A DNA stretch of 64,000 bases from Zeugodacus cucurbitae. Taxonomy: Eukaryota; Arthropoda; Insecta; Diptera; Tephritidae. Below are positions 10,506 to 22,540 of the stretch, piece by piece (within the stretch, counting starts at the first letter, position 1; each line of letters starts with the position of its first letter). The stretch covers positions 9,318,501 to 9,382,500 of the forward strand of contig NC_071672.1 of the NCBI RefSeq assembly GCF_028554725.1, read 5' to 3'. The notes under the pieces are model-generated. The model was not told the DNA's origin and did no database searches. It worked only from the letters and a program-made list of their open reading frames with translations. Both the position numbers and the translations under genes were made by a program.

Positions 10506-11978
10506 TCTTGTCTTGTCTTGTCTTGTTTTGTCTTGTCATGTCTTGTCTTGTCTTGTCTTGTCTTGTCTTGTCTTGTCTTGTCTTGTCTTGTCTTGTCTTG
10601 TCTTGTCTTGTCTTGTCTTGTCATGTCTTGTCTTGTCTTGTCTTGTCTTGTCTGGTCTTGTTTTGTCTTGTCATGTCTTGTCTTGTCTTGTCTGGTCTTG
10701 TCTTGTCTTGTCTTGTTTTGTCTTGTCATGTCTTGTCTTGACTTGTCTTGTCTTGTCTGGTCTTGTCTTGTCTTGTCTTGTTTTGTCTTGTCATGTCTTG
10801 TCTTGACTTGTCTTGTCTTGTCTTGTCTTGTCTTGTCTTGTCTTGTCTTGTCTTGCCTTGTCGTATCTTGTCTTGTCTTGTCTTGTCTTGTCGTGTCTTG
10901 TCTTGTCGTATCTTGCCTTGTCTTGTCTTGTTTTGTCACGTCTTGTCTTGTCTTGTCTTGTCTTGTCTTGTCTTGTCTTGTCTTGTCATGTCTTGTCTTG
11001 TCGTATCTTGTCTTGTCTTGCCTTGTCTTGTCTGGTCTTGTCTTGTCATGTCTTGTCTTGTCATGTCATGTCTTGTCATGTCTTGTCATGTCTTGTCTTG
11101 TCTTGTCATGTCTTGTCTTGTCTTGCCTTGTCATGTCTTGTCTTGTCGTATCTTGTCTTGTCTTGTCTTGTCTGGTCTTGCTTGTCTTGTCATGTCTTGT
11201 CTTGTCTTGTCTTGTCTTGTCTTGTCTTGTCTTGTCTTGTCCTGTTTTGTCTTGTCATGTCTTGTCTTGACTTGTCTTGTCTTGTCTTGTCTTGTCTTGT
11301 CTTGTCTTGTCTTGTCGTATCTTGTCTTGTCTTGTCTTGTCTTGTCTTGTCTTGTCTTGTATTGTCTTGTCTTGTCTTGTCATGTCTTATCTTGTCGTAT
11401 CTTGTCTTGTCTTGTCTTGTCTTGTCTTGTCTGGTCTTGTCTTGTCTTGTCATGTCATGTCTTGTCTTGTCTTGTCTTGTCTTGTCTTGTCTTGTCTTGT
11501 CTTGTCTTGTCTTGTCTTGTCTTGTCTTGTCTTGTCTTGTCTTGTCTTGTCTTGTATTGTCTTGTCTTGTCTTGTCTTGTCTTGTCTTGTCTTGTCTTGT
11601 CTTGTCTTGTCATGTCTTGTCTTGTCGTATCTTGCCTTGTCTTGTCTTGTCTTGTCTGGTCTTGTCTTGTCTTGTCTTGTTTTGTCTTGTCATGTCTTGT
11701 CTTGACTTGTCTTGTCTTGTCTTGTCTTGTCTTGTCTTGTCTTGTCTTGTCTTGTCTTGTCTTGTCGTATCTTGTCTTGTCTTGTCTTGTCTTGTCATGT
11801 CTTGTCTTGTCGTATCTTGTCTTGTCTTGTCTTGTCTTGTCTGGTCTTGTCTTGTCTTGTCATGTCTTGTCTTGTCATGTCTTGTCTTGTCTTGTCTTGT
11901 CTTGTCTTGTCTTGTCTTGTTTTGTCTTGTCATGTCTTGTCTTGTCTTGACTTGTCTTGTCTTGTCTTGTCTTATCTT
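10506..11978 (+). repeat. 1.5-kb linker-free array with TCATG cluster
   Basis: Markers include TCACG at 10936, a cluster of TCATG units at about 11046-11130 with one direct TCATGTCATG doublet, a 4-bp CTTG unit at 11181 and TATTG units near 11360 and 11555. The cluster and slip recur together at about 16506-16645 and 19620-19758, so these are copies of one arm. Confidence 0.9.
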
Positions 11979-12785
11979 CTTAATTAATTTAAAAACAAAT
12001 CAAACGCAATTGTCCTGTCTTGTCTTGTCATGTCTTGTCTTGCCTTGTCTTGTCTTCTCTTCTTAATTAGTTTAGAAACAAATAAAATAAATGTCTTGTC
12101 TTGTCTTGTCTTGTCTTGTCTTGTTTTGTCTTTTCATATCTTGTCTTGTCTTGTCTTGTCTTGTCTTGTCTTGTCTTGTCTTGTCTTGTCTTGTCTTGTC
12201 TTGTCTTGTCTTGTCTTGTCTTGTCTTGTCTTGTCTTGTCTTGTCTTGTCTTGTCTTGTTTTGTCTTCTTTTCTTAATTAATTTAAAAACAAATCAAACA
12301 CAATTGTCTTGTCTTGTCTTGTCTTGTCTTGTCTTGTCTTGTCTTGTCTTGTCTTGTCTTGTCTTGTCTTGTCTTGTCTTGTCTTGTCTTGTCTTGTCTT
12401 GTCTTGTCTTGTCATGTCTTGTCTTGTCGTATCTTGCCTTGTCTTGTCTTGTCTTGTCTGGTCTTGTCTTGTCTTGTCTTGTTTTGTCTTGTCATGTCTT
12501 GTCTTGACTTGTCTTGTCTTGTCTTGTCTTGTCTTGTCTTGTCTTGTCTTGTCTTGTCTTGTCGTATCTTGTCTTGTCTTGTCTTGTCTTGTCATGTCTT
12601 GTCTTGTTGTATCTTGTCTTGTCTTGTCTTGTCTTGTCTGGTCTTGTCTTGTCTTGTCATGTCTTGTCTTGTCATGTCTTGTCTTGTCTTGTCTTGTCTT
12701 GTCTTGTCTTGTCTTGTCTTGTCTTGTTTTGTCTTGTCATGTCTTGTCTTGTCTTGACTTGTCTTGTCTTGTCTTGTCTTATCTT
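11979..12785 (+). repeat. Linker trio A11979, B12062, A12273 and arm
   Basis: A at 11979 has CGCAATTG at its end instead of CACAATTG, which creates a CpG and keeps the MfeI site. The B-to-A distance is 211 bp against 146 in several other copies, a gain of 13 pentamers. One unit after B reads TCATA. The arm after 12273 has a run of consensus pentamers and then TCATG, TCGTA, CCTTG and ACTTG variants. Confidence 0.9.
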
Positions 12786-13791
12786 CTTAATTAATTTAAA
12801 AACAAATCAAACACAATTGTCCTGTCTTGTCTTGTCATGTCTTGTCTTGCCTTGTCTTGTCTTCTCTTCTTAATTAGTTTAGAAACAAATAAAATAAATG
12901 TCTTGTCTTGTCTTGTCTTGTCTTGTCTTGTCTTGTTTTGTCTTTTCATGTCTTGTCTTGTCTTGTCTTGTCTTGTCTTGTCTTGTCTTGTCTTGTCTTG
13001 TTTTGTCTTCTTTTCTTAATTAATTTAAAAACAAATCAAACACAATTGTCTTGTCTTGACTTGTCTTGTCTTGTTTTGTCTTGTCATGTCTTGTCTTGTC
13101 TTGTCTTGTCTTGTCTTGTCTTGTCTTGTCTTGTCTTGTCTTGTCTTGTCTTGTCTTGTCTTGTCTTGTCTTGTCTTGTCTTGTCTTGTCTTGTCTTGTC
13201 TTGTCTTGTCTTGTCTTGTCTTGTCATGTCTTGTCTTGTCTTGTCTTGTCTTGTCTTGTCTTGTCTTGTCTGGTCTTGTTTTGTCTTGTCATGTCTTGTC
13301 TTGTCTTGTCTTGTCTGGTCTTGTCTTGTCTTGTCTTGTTTTGTCTTGTCATGTCTTGTCTTGACTTGTCTTGTCTTGTCTGGTCTTGCCTTGTCTTGTC
13401 TTGTTTTGTCTTGTCATGTCTTGTCTTGACTTGTCTTGTCTTGTCTTGTCTTGTCTTGTCTTGTCTTGTCTTGTCTTGTCTTGTCTTGTCTTGTCTTGTC
13501 TTGTCTTGTCGTATCTTGTCTTGTCTTGTCTTGTCTTGTCTTGTCGTGTCTTGTCTTGTCGTATCTTGCCTTGTCTTGTCTTGTTTTGTCACGTCTTGTC
13601 TTGTCTTGTCTTGTCTTGTCTTGTCTTGTCTTGTCTTGTCATGTCTTGTCTTGTCGTATCTTGTCTTGTCTTTTCTTCTCTGGCCTTGTCTTGTCTTGTC
13701 TTGTCGTGTCGTGTCTTGTCTTTTCTTGTCTGGCCTTGTCTTGTCTTGTCTTATCTGCTTAATTAATTTAAAAACAAATCAAACACAATTG
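12786..13791 (+). repeat. Left HOR unit: A12786, B12869, A13015, A13758
   Basis: This is a complete left unit. It has the A-B pair at 83 bp and the next A at +146 from B. The arm holds TCACG at 13589 and GTCGTGTCGTG with TCTGGCC at about 13680-13735, and a final A preceded by TATCTG. It matches 15421-16411 and 20548-21528 in marker order, with length changes in multiples of five. Confidence 0.92.
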
Positions 13792-15420
13792 TCTTGTCTT
13801 GTCTTGTCTTGTCTTGTCTTGTCTTGTCATGTCTTGTCTTGTCGTATCTTGTCTTGTCTTGCCTTGTCTTGTCTGGTCTTGTCTTGTCATGTCTTGTCTT
13901 GTCATGTCATGTCTTGTCATGTCTTGTCATGTCTTGTCTTGTCTTGTCATGTCTTGTCTTGTCTTGCCTTGTCATGTCTTGTCTTGTCGTATCTTGTCTT
14001 GTCTTGTCTTGTCTTGTCGTGTCTTGTCTTGTCGTATCTTGCCTTGTCTTGCCTTGTCTTGTCTTGTCATGTCTTGTCTTGACTTGTCTTGTCTTGACTT
14101 GTTTTGTCTTGTCTTGTCTGGTCTTGTCTTGTCTTGTCTTGTTTTGTCTTGTCTTGTCTTGTCTTGACTTGTCTTGTCTTGTCTGGTCTTGTCTTGTCTT
14201 GTCTTGTTTTGTCTTGTCATGTCTTGTCTTGACTTGTCTTGTCTTGTCTTGTCTTGTCTTGTCTTGTCTTGTCTTGCCTTGTCGTATCTTGTCTTGTCTT
14301 GTCTTGTCTTGTCGTGTCTTGTCTTGTCGTATCTTGCCTTGTCTTGTCTTGTTTTGTCACGTCTTGTCTTGTCTTGTCTTGTCTTGTCTTGTCTTGTCTT
14401 GTCTTGTCTTGTCTTGTCTTGTCTTGTCTTGTCTTGTCATGTCTTGTCTTGTCTTGTCTTGTCTTGTCTTGTCTTGTCTTGTCTTGTCTGGTCTTGTTTT
14501 GTCTTGTCATGTCTTGTCTTGTCTTGTCTGGTCTTGTCTTGTCTTGTCTTGTTTTGTCTTGTCATGTCTTGTCTTGTCTTGTCTTGTCTTGTCTTGTCTT
14601 GTCTTGTCTTGTCTTGTCTTGTCTTGTCTTGTCTTGTCTTGTCTTGTCTTGTCATGTCTTGTCTTGTCTTGTCTTGTCTTGTCTTGTCTGGTCTTGTTTT
14701 GTCTTGTCATGTCTTGTCTTGTCTTGTCTGGTCTTGTCTTGTCTTGTCTTGTTTTGTCTTGTCATGTCTTGTCTTGACTTGTCTTGTCTTGTCTGGTCTT
14801 GTCTTGTCTTGTCTTGTTTTGTCTTGTCATGTCTTGTCTTGACTTGTCTTGTCTTGTCTTGTCTTGTCTTGTCTTGTCTTGTCTTGCCTTGTCATGTCTT
14901 GTCTTGTCGTATCTTGTCTTGTCTTGTCTTGTCTGGTCTTGTCTTGTCATGTCATGTCTTGTCTTGTCTTGTCTTGTCTTGTCTTGTCTTGTCTTGTCTT
15001 GTCTTGTCTTGTCTTGTCTTGTCTTGTCTTGTCTTGTCTTGTCTTGTCTTGTCTTGTCTTGTCATGTCTTGTCGTATCTTGCCTTGTCTTGTCTTGTCTT
15101 GTCTGGTCTTGTCTTGTCTTGTCTTGTTTTGTCTTGTCATGTCTTGTCTTGACTTGTCTTGTCTTGTCTTGTCTTGTCTTGTCTTGTCTTGTCTTGTCTT
15201 GTCTTGTCGTATCTTGTCTTGTCTTGTCTTGTCTTGTCATGTCTTGTCTTGTTGTATCTTGTCTTGTCTTGTCTTGTCTTGTCTGGTCTTGTCTTGTCTT
15301 GTCATGTCTTGTCTTGTCATGTCTTGTCTTGTCTTGTCTTGTCTTGTCTTGTCTTGTCTTGTTTTGTCTTGTCATGTCTTGTCTTGTCTTGACTTGTCTT
15401 GTCTTGTCTTGTCTTATCTT
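13792..15420 (+). repeat. 1.6-kb linker-free array
   Basis: It opens with a TCATG cluster (about 13878-13975), then TCGTG and TCGTA units, ACTTG units and TCACG at 14357. Two successive stretches near 14437-14560 and 14650-14760 share the same TCATG, TCTGG, TTTTG order. The section around 14090-14350 recurs at about 18670-18950. Confidence 0.88.
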
Positions 15421-16411
15421 CTTAATTAATTTAAAAACAAATCAAACACAATTGTCCTGTCTTGTCTTGTCATGTCTTGTCTTGCCTTGTCTTGTCTTCT
15501 CTTCTTAATTAGTTTAGAAACAAATAAAATAAATGTCTTGTCTTGTCTTGTCTTGTCTTGTCTTGTCTTGTTTTGTCTTTTCATGTCTTGTCTTGTCTTG
15601 TCTTGTCTTGTCTTGTCTTGTCTTGTCTTGTCTTGTTTTGTCTTCTTTTCTTAATTAATTTAAAAACAAATCAAACACAATTGTCTTGTCTTGACTTGTC
15701 TTGTCTTGTTTTGTCTTGTCATGTCTTGTCTTGTCTTGTCTTGTCTTGTCTTGTCTTGTCTTGTCTTGTCTTGTCTTGTCTTGTCTTGTCTTGTCTTGTC
15801 TTGTCTTGTCTTGTCTTGTCTTGTCTTGTCTTGTCATGTCTTGTCTTGTCTTGTCTTGTCTTGTCTTGTCTGGTCTTGTTTTGTCTTGTCATGTCTTGTC
15901 TTGTCTTGTCTTGTCTGGTCTTGTCTTGTCTTGTCTTGTTTTGTCTTGTCATGTCTTGTCTTGACTTGTCTTGTCTTGTCTGGTCTTGTCTTGTCTTGTC
16001 TTGTTTTGTCTTGTCATGTCTTGTCTTGACTTGTCTTGTCTTGTCTTGTCTTGTCTTGTCTTGTCTTGTCTTGTCTTGTCTTGTCTTGTCTTGTCTTGTC
16101 TTGTCTTGTCGTATCTTGTCTTGTCTTGTCTTGTCTTGTCTTGTCGTGTCTTGTCTTGTCGTATCTTGCCTTGTCTTGTCTTGTTTTGTCACGTCTTGTC
16201 TTGTCTTGTCTTGTCTTGTCTTGTCTTGTCTTGTCTTGTCTTGTCTTGTCTTGTCTTGTCATGTCTTGTCTTGTCGTATCTTGTCTTGTCTTTTCTTCTC
16301 TGGCCTTGTCTTGTCTTGTCTTGTCGTGTCGTGTCTTGTCTTTTCTTGTCTGGCCTTGTCTTGTCTTGTCTTATCTGCTTAATTAATTTAAAAACAAATC
16401 AAACACAATTG
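15421..16411 (+). repeat. Left HOR unit: A15421, B15504, A15650, A16378
   Basis: Linkers match 12786, 12869 and 13015 at an offset of exactly 2,635 bp. The offset falls to 2,600 at the TCTGG unit (13271 and 15871) and is 2,620 at the last A (13758 and 16378). All offset changes are multiples of five, so the copies differ by whole-pentamer gains and losses. Confidence 0.92.
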
Positions 16412-17534
16412 TCTTGTCTTGTCTTGTCTTGTCTTGTCTTGTCTTGTCATGTCTTGTCTTGTCGTATCTTGTCTTGTCTTGCCTTGTCTTGTCTGGTCTT
16501 GTCTTGTCATGTCTTGTCTTGTCATGTCATGTCTTGTCATGTCTTGTCATGTCTTGTCTTGTCTTGTCATGTCTTGTCTTGTCTTGCCTTGTCATGTCTT
16601 GTCTTGTCGTATCTTGTCTTGTCTTGTCTTGTCTGGTCTTGCTTGTCTTGTCATGTCTTGTCTTGTCTTGTCTTGTCTTGTCTTGTCTTGTCTTGTCTTG
16701 TCTTGTCCTGTTTTGTCTTGTCATGTCTTGTCTTGACTTGTCTTGTCTTGTCTTGTCTTGTCTTGTCTTGTCTTGTCTTGTCTTGTCGTATCTTGTCTTG
16801 TCTTGTCTTGTCTTGTCTTGTCTTGTATTGTCTTGTCTTGTCTTGTCATGTCTTATCTTGTCGTATCTTGTCTTGTCTTGTCTTGTCTTGTCTTGTCTGG
16901 TCTTGTCTTGTCTTGTCATGTCATGTCTTGTCTTGTCTTGTCTTGTCTTGTCTTGTCTTGTCTTGTCTTGTCTTGTCTTGTCTTGTCTTGTCTTGTCTTG
17001 TCTTGTCTTGTCTTGTCTTGTCTTGTCTTGTCTTGTCTTGTCTTGTCTTGTCTTGTCTTGTCTTGTCTTGTCTTGTCTTGTCTTGTCTTGTCTTGTCTTG
17101 TCTTGTCTTGTCTTGTCTTGTCTTGTCTTGTCTTGTCTTGTCTTGTCTTGTCTTGTCATGTCTTGTCTTGTCTTGTCGTATCTTGCCTTGTCTTGTCTTG
17201 TCTTGTCTGGTCTTGTCTTGTCTTGTCTTGTTTTGTCTTGTCATGTCTTGTCTTGACTTGTCTTGTCTTGTCTTGTCTTGTCTTGTCTTGTCTTGTCTTG
17301 TCTTGTCTTGTCTTGTCTTGTCGTATCTTGTCTTGTCTTGTCTTGTCTTGTCATGTCTTGTCTTGTCGTATCTTGTCTTGTCTTGTCTTGTCTTGTCTGG
17401 TCTTGTCTTGTCTTGTCATGTCTTGTCTTGTCATGTCGTGTCTTGTGTTGTCTTGTCTTGTCTTGTCTTGTCTTGTTTTGTCTTGTCATGTCTTGTCTTG
17501 TCTTGACTTGTCTTGTCTTGTCTTGTCTTATCTT
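16412..17534 (+). repeat. Linker-free array with 230-bp pure tract
   Basis: It begins with the TCATG cluster arm (compare 10990-11190), contains a 4-bp CTTG unit at 16642, then 46 uninterrupted TCTTG units at 16926-17155. The arm ends with the usual TCATG, TCGTA, CCTTG, TCTGG, TTTTG and ACTTG variants and a rare GTGTTG unit near 17446. Confidence 0.9.
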
Positions 17535-20500
17535 CTTAATTAATTTAAAAACAAATCAAACACAATTGTCCTGTCTTGTCTTGTCATGTCTTGTCTTGCC
17601 TTGTCTTGTCTTCTCTTCTTAATTAGTTTAGAAACAAATAAAATAAATGTCTTGTCTTGTCTTGTCTTGTTTTGTCTTTTCATGTCTTGACTTGTCTTGT
17701 CTTGTTTTGTCTTGTCATGTCTTGTCTTGTCTTGTCTTGTCTTGTCTTGTCTTGTCTTGTCTTGTCTTGTCTTGTCTTGTCTTGTCTTGTCTTGTCTTGT
17801 CTTGTCTTGTCTTGTCTTGTCTTGTCTTGTCTTGTCTTGTCTTGTCATGTCTTGTCTTGTCTTGTCTTGTCTTGTCTTGTCTGGTCTTGTTTTGTCTTGT
17901 CATGTCTTGTCTTGTCTTGTCTTGTCTGGTCTTGTCTTGTCTTGTCTTGTTTTGTCTTGTCATGTCTTGTCTTGACTTGTCTTGTCTTGTCTGGTCTTGT
18001 CTTGTCTTGTCTTGTCTTGTTTTGTCTTGTCATGTCTTGTCTTGACTTGTCTTGTCTTGTCTTGTCTTGTCTTGTCTTGTCTTGTCTTGTCTTGTCTTGT
18101 CTTGTCTTGTCTTGTCTTGTCTTGTCGTATCTTGTCTTGTCTTGTCTTGTCGTGTCTTGTCTTGTCGTATCTTGCCTTGTCTTGTCTTGTTTTGTCACGT
18201 CTTGTCTTGTCTTGTCTTGTCTTGTCTTGTCTTGTCTTGTCATGTCTTGTCTTGTCGTATCTTGTCTTGTCTTGTCTTGTCTTGTCTGGTCTTGTCTTGT
18301 CATGTCTTGTCTTGTCATGTCATGTCTTGTCATGTCTTGTCATGTCTTGTCTTGTCTTGTCATGTCTTGTCTTGTCTTGCCTTGTCTTGTCTTGTCTTGT
18401 CTTGTCTTGTCTTGTCTTGTCTTGTCTTGTCTTGTCTTGTCTTGTCTTGTCTTGTCTTGTCATGTCTTGTCTTGTCTTGTCTTGTCTTGTCTTGTCTTGT
18501 CTTGTCTTGTCTTGTCATGTCTTGTCTTGTCTTGTCTTGTCTTGTCTTGTCTGGTCTTGTTTTGTCTTGCCTTGTCGTATCTTGTCTTGTCTTGTCTTGT
18601 CTTGTCGTGTCTTGTCTTGTCGTATCTTGCCTTGTCTTGTCTTGTCATGTCTTGTCTTGACTTGTCTTGTCTGGTCTTGTCTTGACTTGTTTTGTCTTGT
18701 CTTGTCTGGTCTTGTCTTGTCTTGTCTTGTTTTGTCTTGTCTTGTCTTGTCTTGACTTGTCTTGTCTTGTCTGGTCTTGTCTTGTCTTGTCTTGTTTTGT
18801 CTTGTCATGTCTTGTCTTGACTTGTCTTGTCTTGTCTTGTCTTGTCTTGTCTTGTCTTGTCTTGCCTTGTCGTATCTTGTCTTGTCTTGTCTTGTCTTGT
18901 CGTGTCTTGTCTTGTCGTATCTTGCCTTGTCTTGTCTTGTTTTGTCACGTCTTGTCTTGTCTTGTCTTGTCTTGTCTTGTCTTGTCTTGTCTTGTCTTGT
19001 CTTGTCTTGTCTTGTCTTGTCATGTCTTGTCTTGTCTTGTCTTGTCTTGTCTTGTCTGGTCTTGTTTTGTCTTGTCATGTCTTGTCTTGTCTTGTCTGGT
19101 CTTGTCTTGTCTTGTCTTGTTTTGTCTTGTCATGTCTTGTCTTGTCTTGTCTTGTCTTGTCTTGTCTTGTCTTGTCTTGTCTTGTCTTGTCTTGTCTTGT
19201 CTTGTCTTGTCTTGTCTTGTCTTGTCTTGTCATGTCTTGTCTTGTCTTGTCTTGTCTTGTCTTGTCTTGTCTTGTTTTGTCTTGTCATGTCTTGTCTTGT
19301 CTTGTCTGGTCTTGTCTTGTCTTGTCTTGTTTTGTCTTGTCATGTCTTGTCTTGACTTGTCTTGTCTTGTCTGGTCTTGTCTTGTCTTGTCTTGTTTTGT
19401 CTTGTCATGTCTTGTCTTGACTTGTCTTGTCTTGTCTTGTCTTGTCTTGTCTTGTCTTGTCTTGTCTTGCCTTGTCGTATCTTGTCTTGTCTTGTCTTGT
19501 CTTGTCTTGTCGTGTCTTGTCTTGTCTTGTCTTGTCTTGTCTTGTCTTGTCTTGTCTTGTCATGTCTTGTCTTGTCGTATCTTGTCTTGTCTTGTCTTGT
19601 CTTGTCTGGTCTTGTCTTGTCATGTCTTGTCTTGTCATGTCATGTCTTGTCATGTCTAGTCATGTCTTGTCTTGTCTTGTCATGTCTTGTCTTGTCTTGC
19701 CTTGTCATGTCTTGTCTTGTCGTATCTTGTCTTGTCTTGTCTTGTCTGGTCTTGCTTGTCTTGTCATGTCTTGTCTTGTCTTGTCTTGTCATGTCTTGTC
19801 TTGTCATGTCATGTCTTGTCATGTCTTGTCTTGTCCTGTTTTGTCTTGTCATGTCTTGTCTTGACTTGTCTTGTCTTGTCTTGTCTTGTCTTGTCTTGTC
19901 TTGTCGTATCTTGTCTTGTCTTGTCTTGTCTTGTCTTGTCTTGTCTTGTCTTGTCTTGTCTTGTCTTGTCTTGTCTTGTATTGTCTTGTCTTGTCTTGTC
20001 ATGTCTTATCTTGTCTTGTCTTGTCTGGTCTTGTCTTGTCTTGTCATGTCATGTCTTGTCTTGTCTTGTCTTGTCTTGTCTGGTCTTGTCTTGTCTTGTC
20101 TTGTCTTGTCTTGTCTTGTCTTGTCTTGTCTTGTCTTGTCTTGTCTTGTCTTGTCTTGTCTTGTCTTGTCTTGTCTTGTCTTGTCTTGTCTTGTCTTGTC
20201 ATGTCTTGTCTTGTCGTATCTTGCCTTGTCTTGTCTTGTCTTGTCTGGTCTTGTCTTGTCTTGTCTTGTTTTGTCTTGTCATGTCTTGTCTTGACTTGTC
20301 TTGTCTTGTCTTGTCTTGTCTTGTCTTGTCTTGTCTTGTCTTGTCTTGTCTTGTCTTGTCATGTCTTGTCTTGTCGTATCTTGTCTTGTCTTGTCTTGTC
20401 TTGTCTGGTCTTGTCTTGTCTTGTCATGTCTTGTCTTGTCATGTCTTGTCTTGTCTTGTCTTGTCTTGTCTTGTCTTGTCTTGTCTTGTTTTGTCTTGTC

Positions 20501-20547
20501 ATGTCTTGTCTTGTCTTGACTTGTCTTGTCTTGTCTTGTCTTATCTT
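17535..20547 (+). repeat. HOR unit with A17535 and B17618, missing its third linker
   Basis: The A-B pair is normal, but no A linker follows B until 20548, about 2.9 kb later. At about 17675-17700 the TTTTGTCTTTTCATG marker found after B is joined directly to the ACTTG marker found after the missing A. This implies a deletion of roughly 100 bp relative to 15504-15700. The arm carries TCACG at 18195 and 18945, a TCTAG unit near 19657 and a 4-bp CTTG unit at 19755. Confidence 0.9.
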
Positions 20548-21866
20548 CTTAATTAATTTAAAAACAAATCAAACACAATTGTCCTGTCTTGTCTTGTCAT
20601 GTCTTGTCTTGCCTTGTCTTGTCTTCTCTTCTTAATTAGTTTAGAAACAAATAAAATAAATGTCTTGTCTTGTCTTGTCTTGTCTTGTCTTGTCTTGTTT
20701 TGTCTTTTCATGTCTTGTCTTGTCTTGTCTTGTCTTGTCTTGTCTTGTCTTGTCTTGTCTTGTCTTGTCTTGTCTTGTCTTGTTTTGTCTTCTTTTCTTA
20801 ATTAATTTAAAAATAAATCAAACACAATTGTCTTGTCTTGACTTGTCTTGTCTTGTTTTGTCTTGTCATGTCTTGTCTTGTCTTGTCTTGTCTTGTCTTG
20901 TCTTGTCTTGTCTTGTCTTGTCTTGTCTTGTCTTGTCTTGTCTTGTCTTGTCTTGTCTTGTCTTGTCTTGTCATGTCTTGTCTTGTCTTGTCTTGTCTTG
21001 TCTTGTCTGGTCTTGTTTTGTCTTGTCATGTCTTGTCTTGTCTTGTCTTGTCTGGTCTTGTCTTGTCTTGTCTTGTTTTGTCTTGTCATGTCTTGTCTTG
21101 ACTTGTCTTGTCTTGTCTGGTCTTGTCTTGTCTTGTCTTGTTTTGTCTTGTCATGTCTTGTCTTGACTTGTCTTGTCTTGTCTTGTCTTGTCTTGTCTTG
21201 TCTTGTCTTGTCTTGTCTTGTCTTGTCTTGTCTTGTCTTGTCGTATCTTGTCTTGTCTTGTCTTGTCTTGTCTTGTCGTGTCTTGTCTTGTCGTATCTTG
21301 CCTTGTCTTGTCTTGTTTTGTCACGTCTTGTCTTGTCTTGTCTTGTCTTGTCTTGTCTTGTCTTGTCTTGTCTTGTCATGTCTTGTCTTGTCGTATCTTG
21401 TCTTGTCTTTTCTTCTCTGGCCTTGTCTTGTCTTGTCTTGTCGTGTCGTGTCTTGTCTTTTCTTGTCTCGCCTTGTCTTGTCTTGTCTTATCTGCTTAAT
21501 TAATTTAAAAACAAATCAAACACAATTGTCTTGTCTTGTCTTGTCTTGTCTTGTCTTGTCTTGTCTTGTTTTGTCTTGTTTTGTCTTGTCATGTCTTGTC
21601 TTGTCTTGACTTGTCTTGTCTTGTCTTGTCTTGTCTTGTCTTGTCTTGTCTTGTCTTGTCTTGTCTTGTCTTGTCTTGTCTTGTCTTGTCTTGTCTTGTC
21701 TTGTCTTGTCTTGTCTTGTCTTGTCTTGTCATGTCTTGTCGTATCTTGTCTTGTCTTGTCTTGTCTTGTCTGGTCTTGTCTTGTCTTGTCTTGTCTTGTC
21801 TTGTCTTGTCTTGACTTGTCTTGTCTTATCTTCTTAATTAATTTAAAAACAAATCAAACACAATTG
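20548..21866 (+). repeat. Left HOR unit: A20548, B20631, A20797, A21495, A21833
   Basis: A at 20797 has AAATAAATC in place of ACAAATC. The arm has TCACG at 21321 and the GTCGTGTCGTG marker near 21441. The TCTGGCC that normally follows that marker reads TCTCGCC here, adding a CpG. A short interval with a long pure run leads to A at 21833. Confidence 0.9.
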
Positions 21867-22540
21867 TCTTGTCTTGACTTGTCTTGTCTTGTCTTGTCTT
21901 GTTTTGTCTTGTCATGTCTTGTCTTGTCTTGTCTTGTCTTGTCTTGTCTTGTCTTGTCTTGTCTTGTCTTGTCTTGTCTTGTCTTGTCTTGTCTTGTCTT
22001 GTCTTGTCTTGTCTTGTCTTGTCTTGTCTTGTCTTGTCTTGTCTTGTCTTGTCTTGTCTTGTCTTGTCTTGTCATGTCTTGTCTTGTCTTGTCTTGTCTT
22101 GTCTTGTCTGGTCTTGTTTTGTCTTGTCATGTCTTGTCTTGTCTCGACTTGTCTTGTCTTGTCTTCTCTTGTCTTATCTTGTCTTGTCATGTCTTGTCTT
22201 GTCTTGTCTTGTCTTGTCTTGTCTGGTCTTGTCTTGTCTCGACTTGTCTTGTCTTGTCTTCTCTTGTCTTATCTTGTCTTGTCTTGTCCTGTCTTGTCTT
22301 GTCATGTCTTGTCTTGCCTTGTCTTGTCTTCTCTTCTTAATTAGTTTAGAAACAAATAAAATAAATGTCTTGTCTTGTCTTGTCTTGTTTTGTCTTGTCA
22401 TGTCTTGTCTTGTCTTGTCTTGTCTTGTCTTGTCTTGTCTTGTCTTGTCTTGTCTTGTCTTGTCTTGTCTTGTCTTGTCTTGTCTTGTCTTGTCTTGTCT
22501 TCTTTTCTTAATTAATTTAAAAACAAATCAAACACAATTG
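21867..22540 (+). repeat. Array with orphan B22336 and A22507
   Basis: A pure pentamer run of about 150 bp is followed by CTCGAC units near 22143 and 22238. B at 22336 keeps its upstream TCCTG unit but lacks the A linker 83 bp before it, as at 5888. B to A is 171 bp. Confidence 0.9.
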
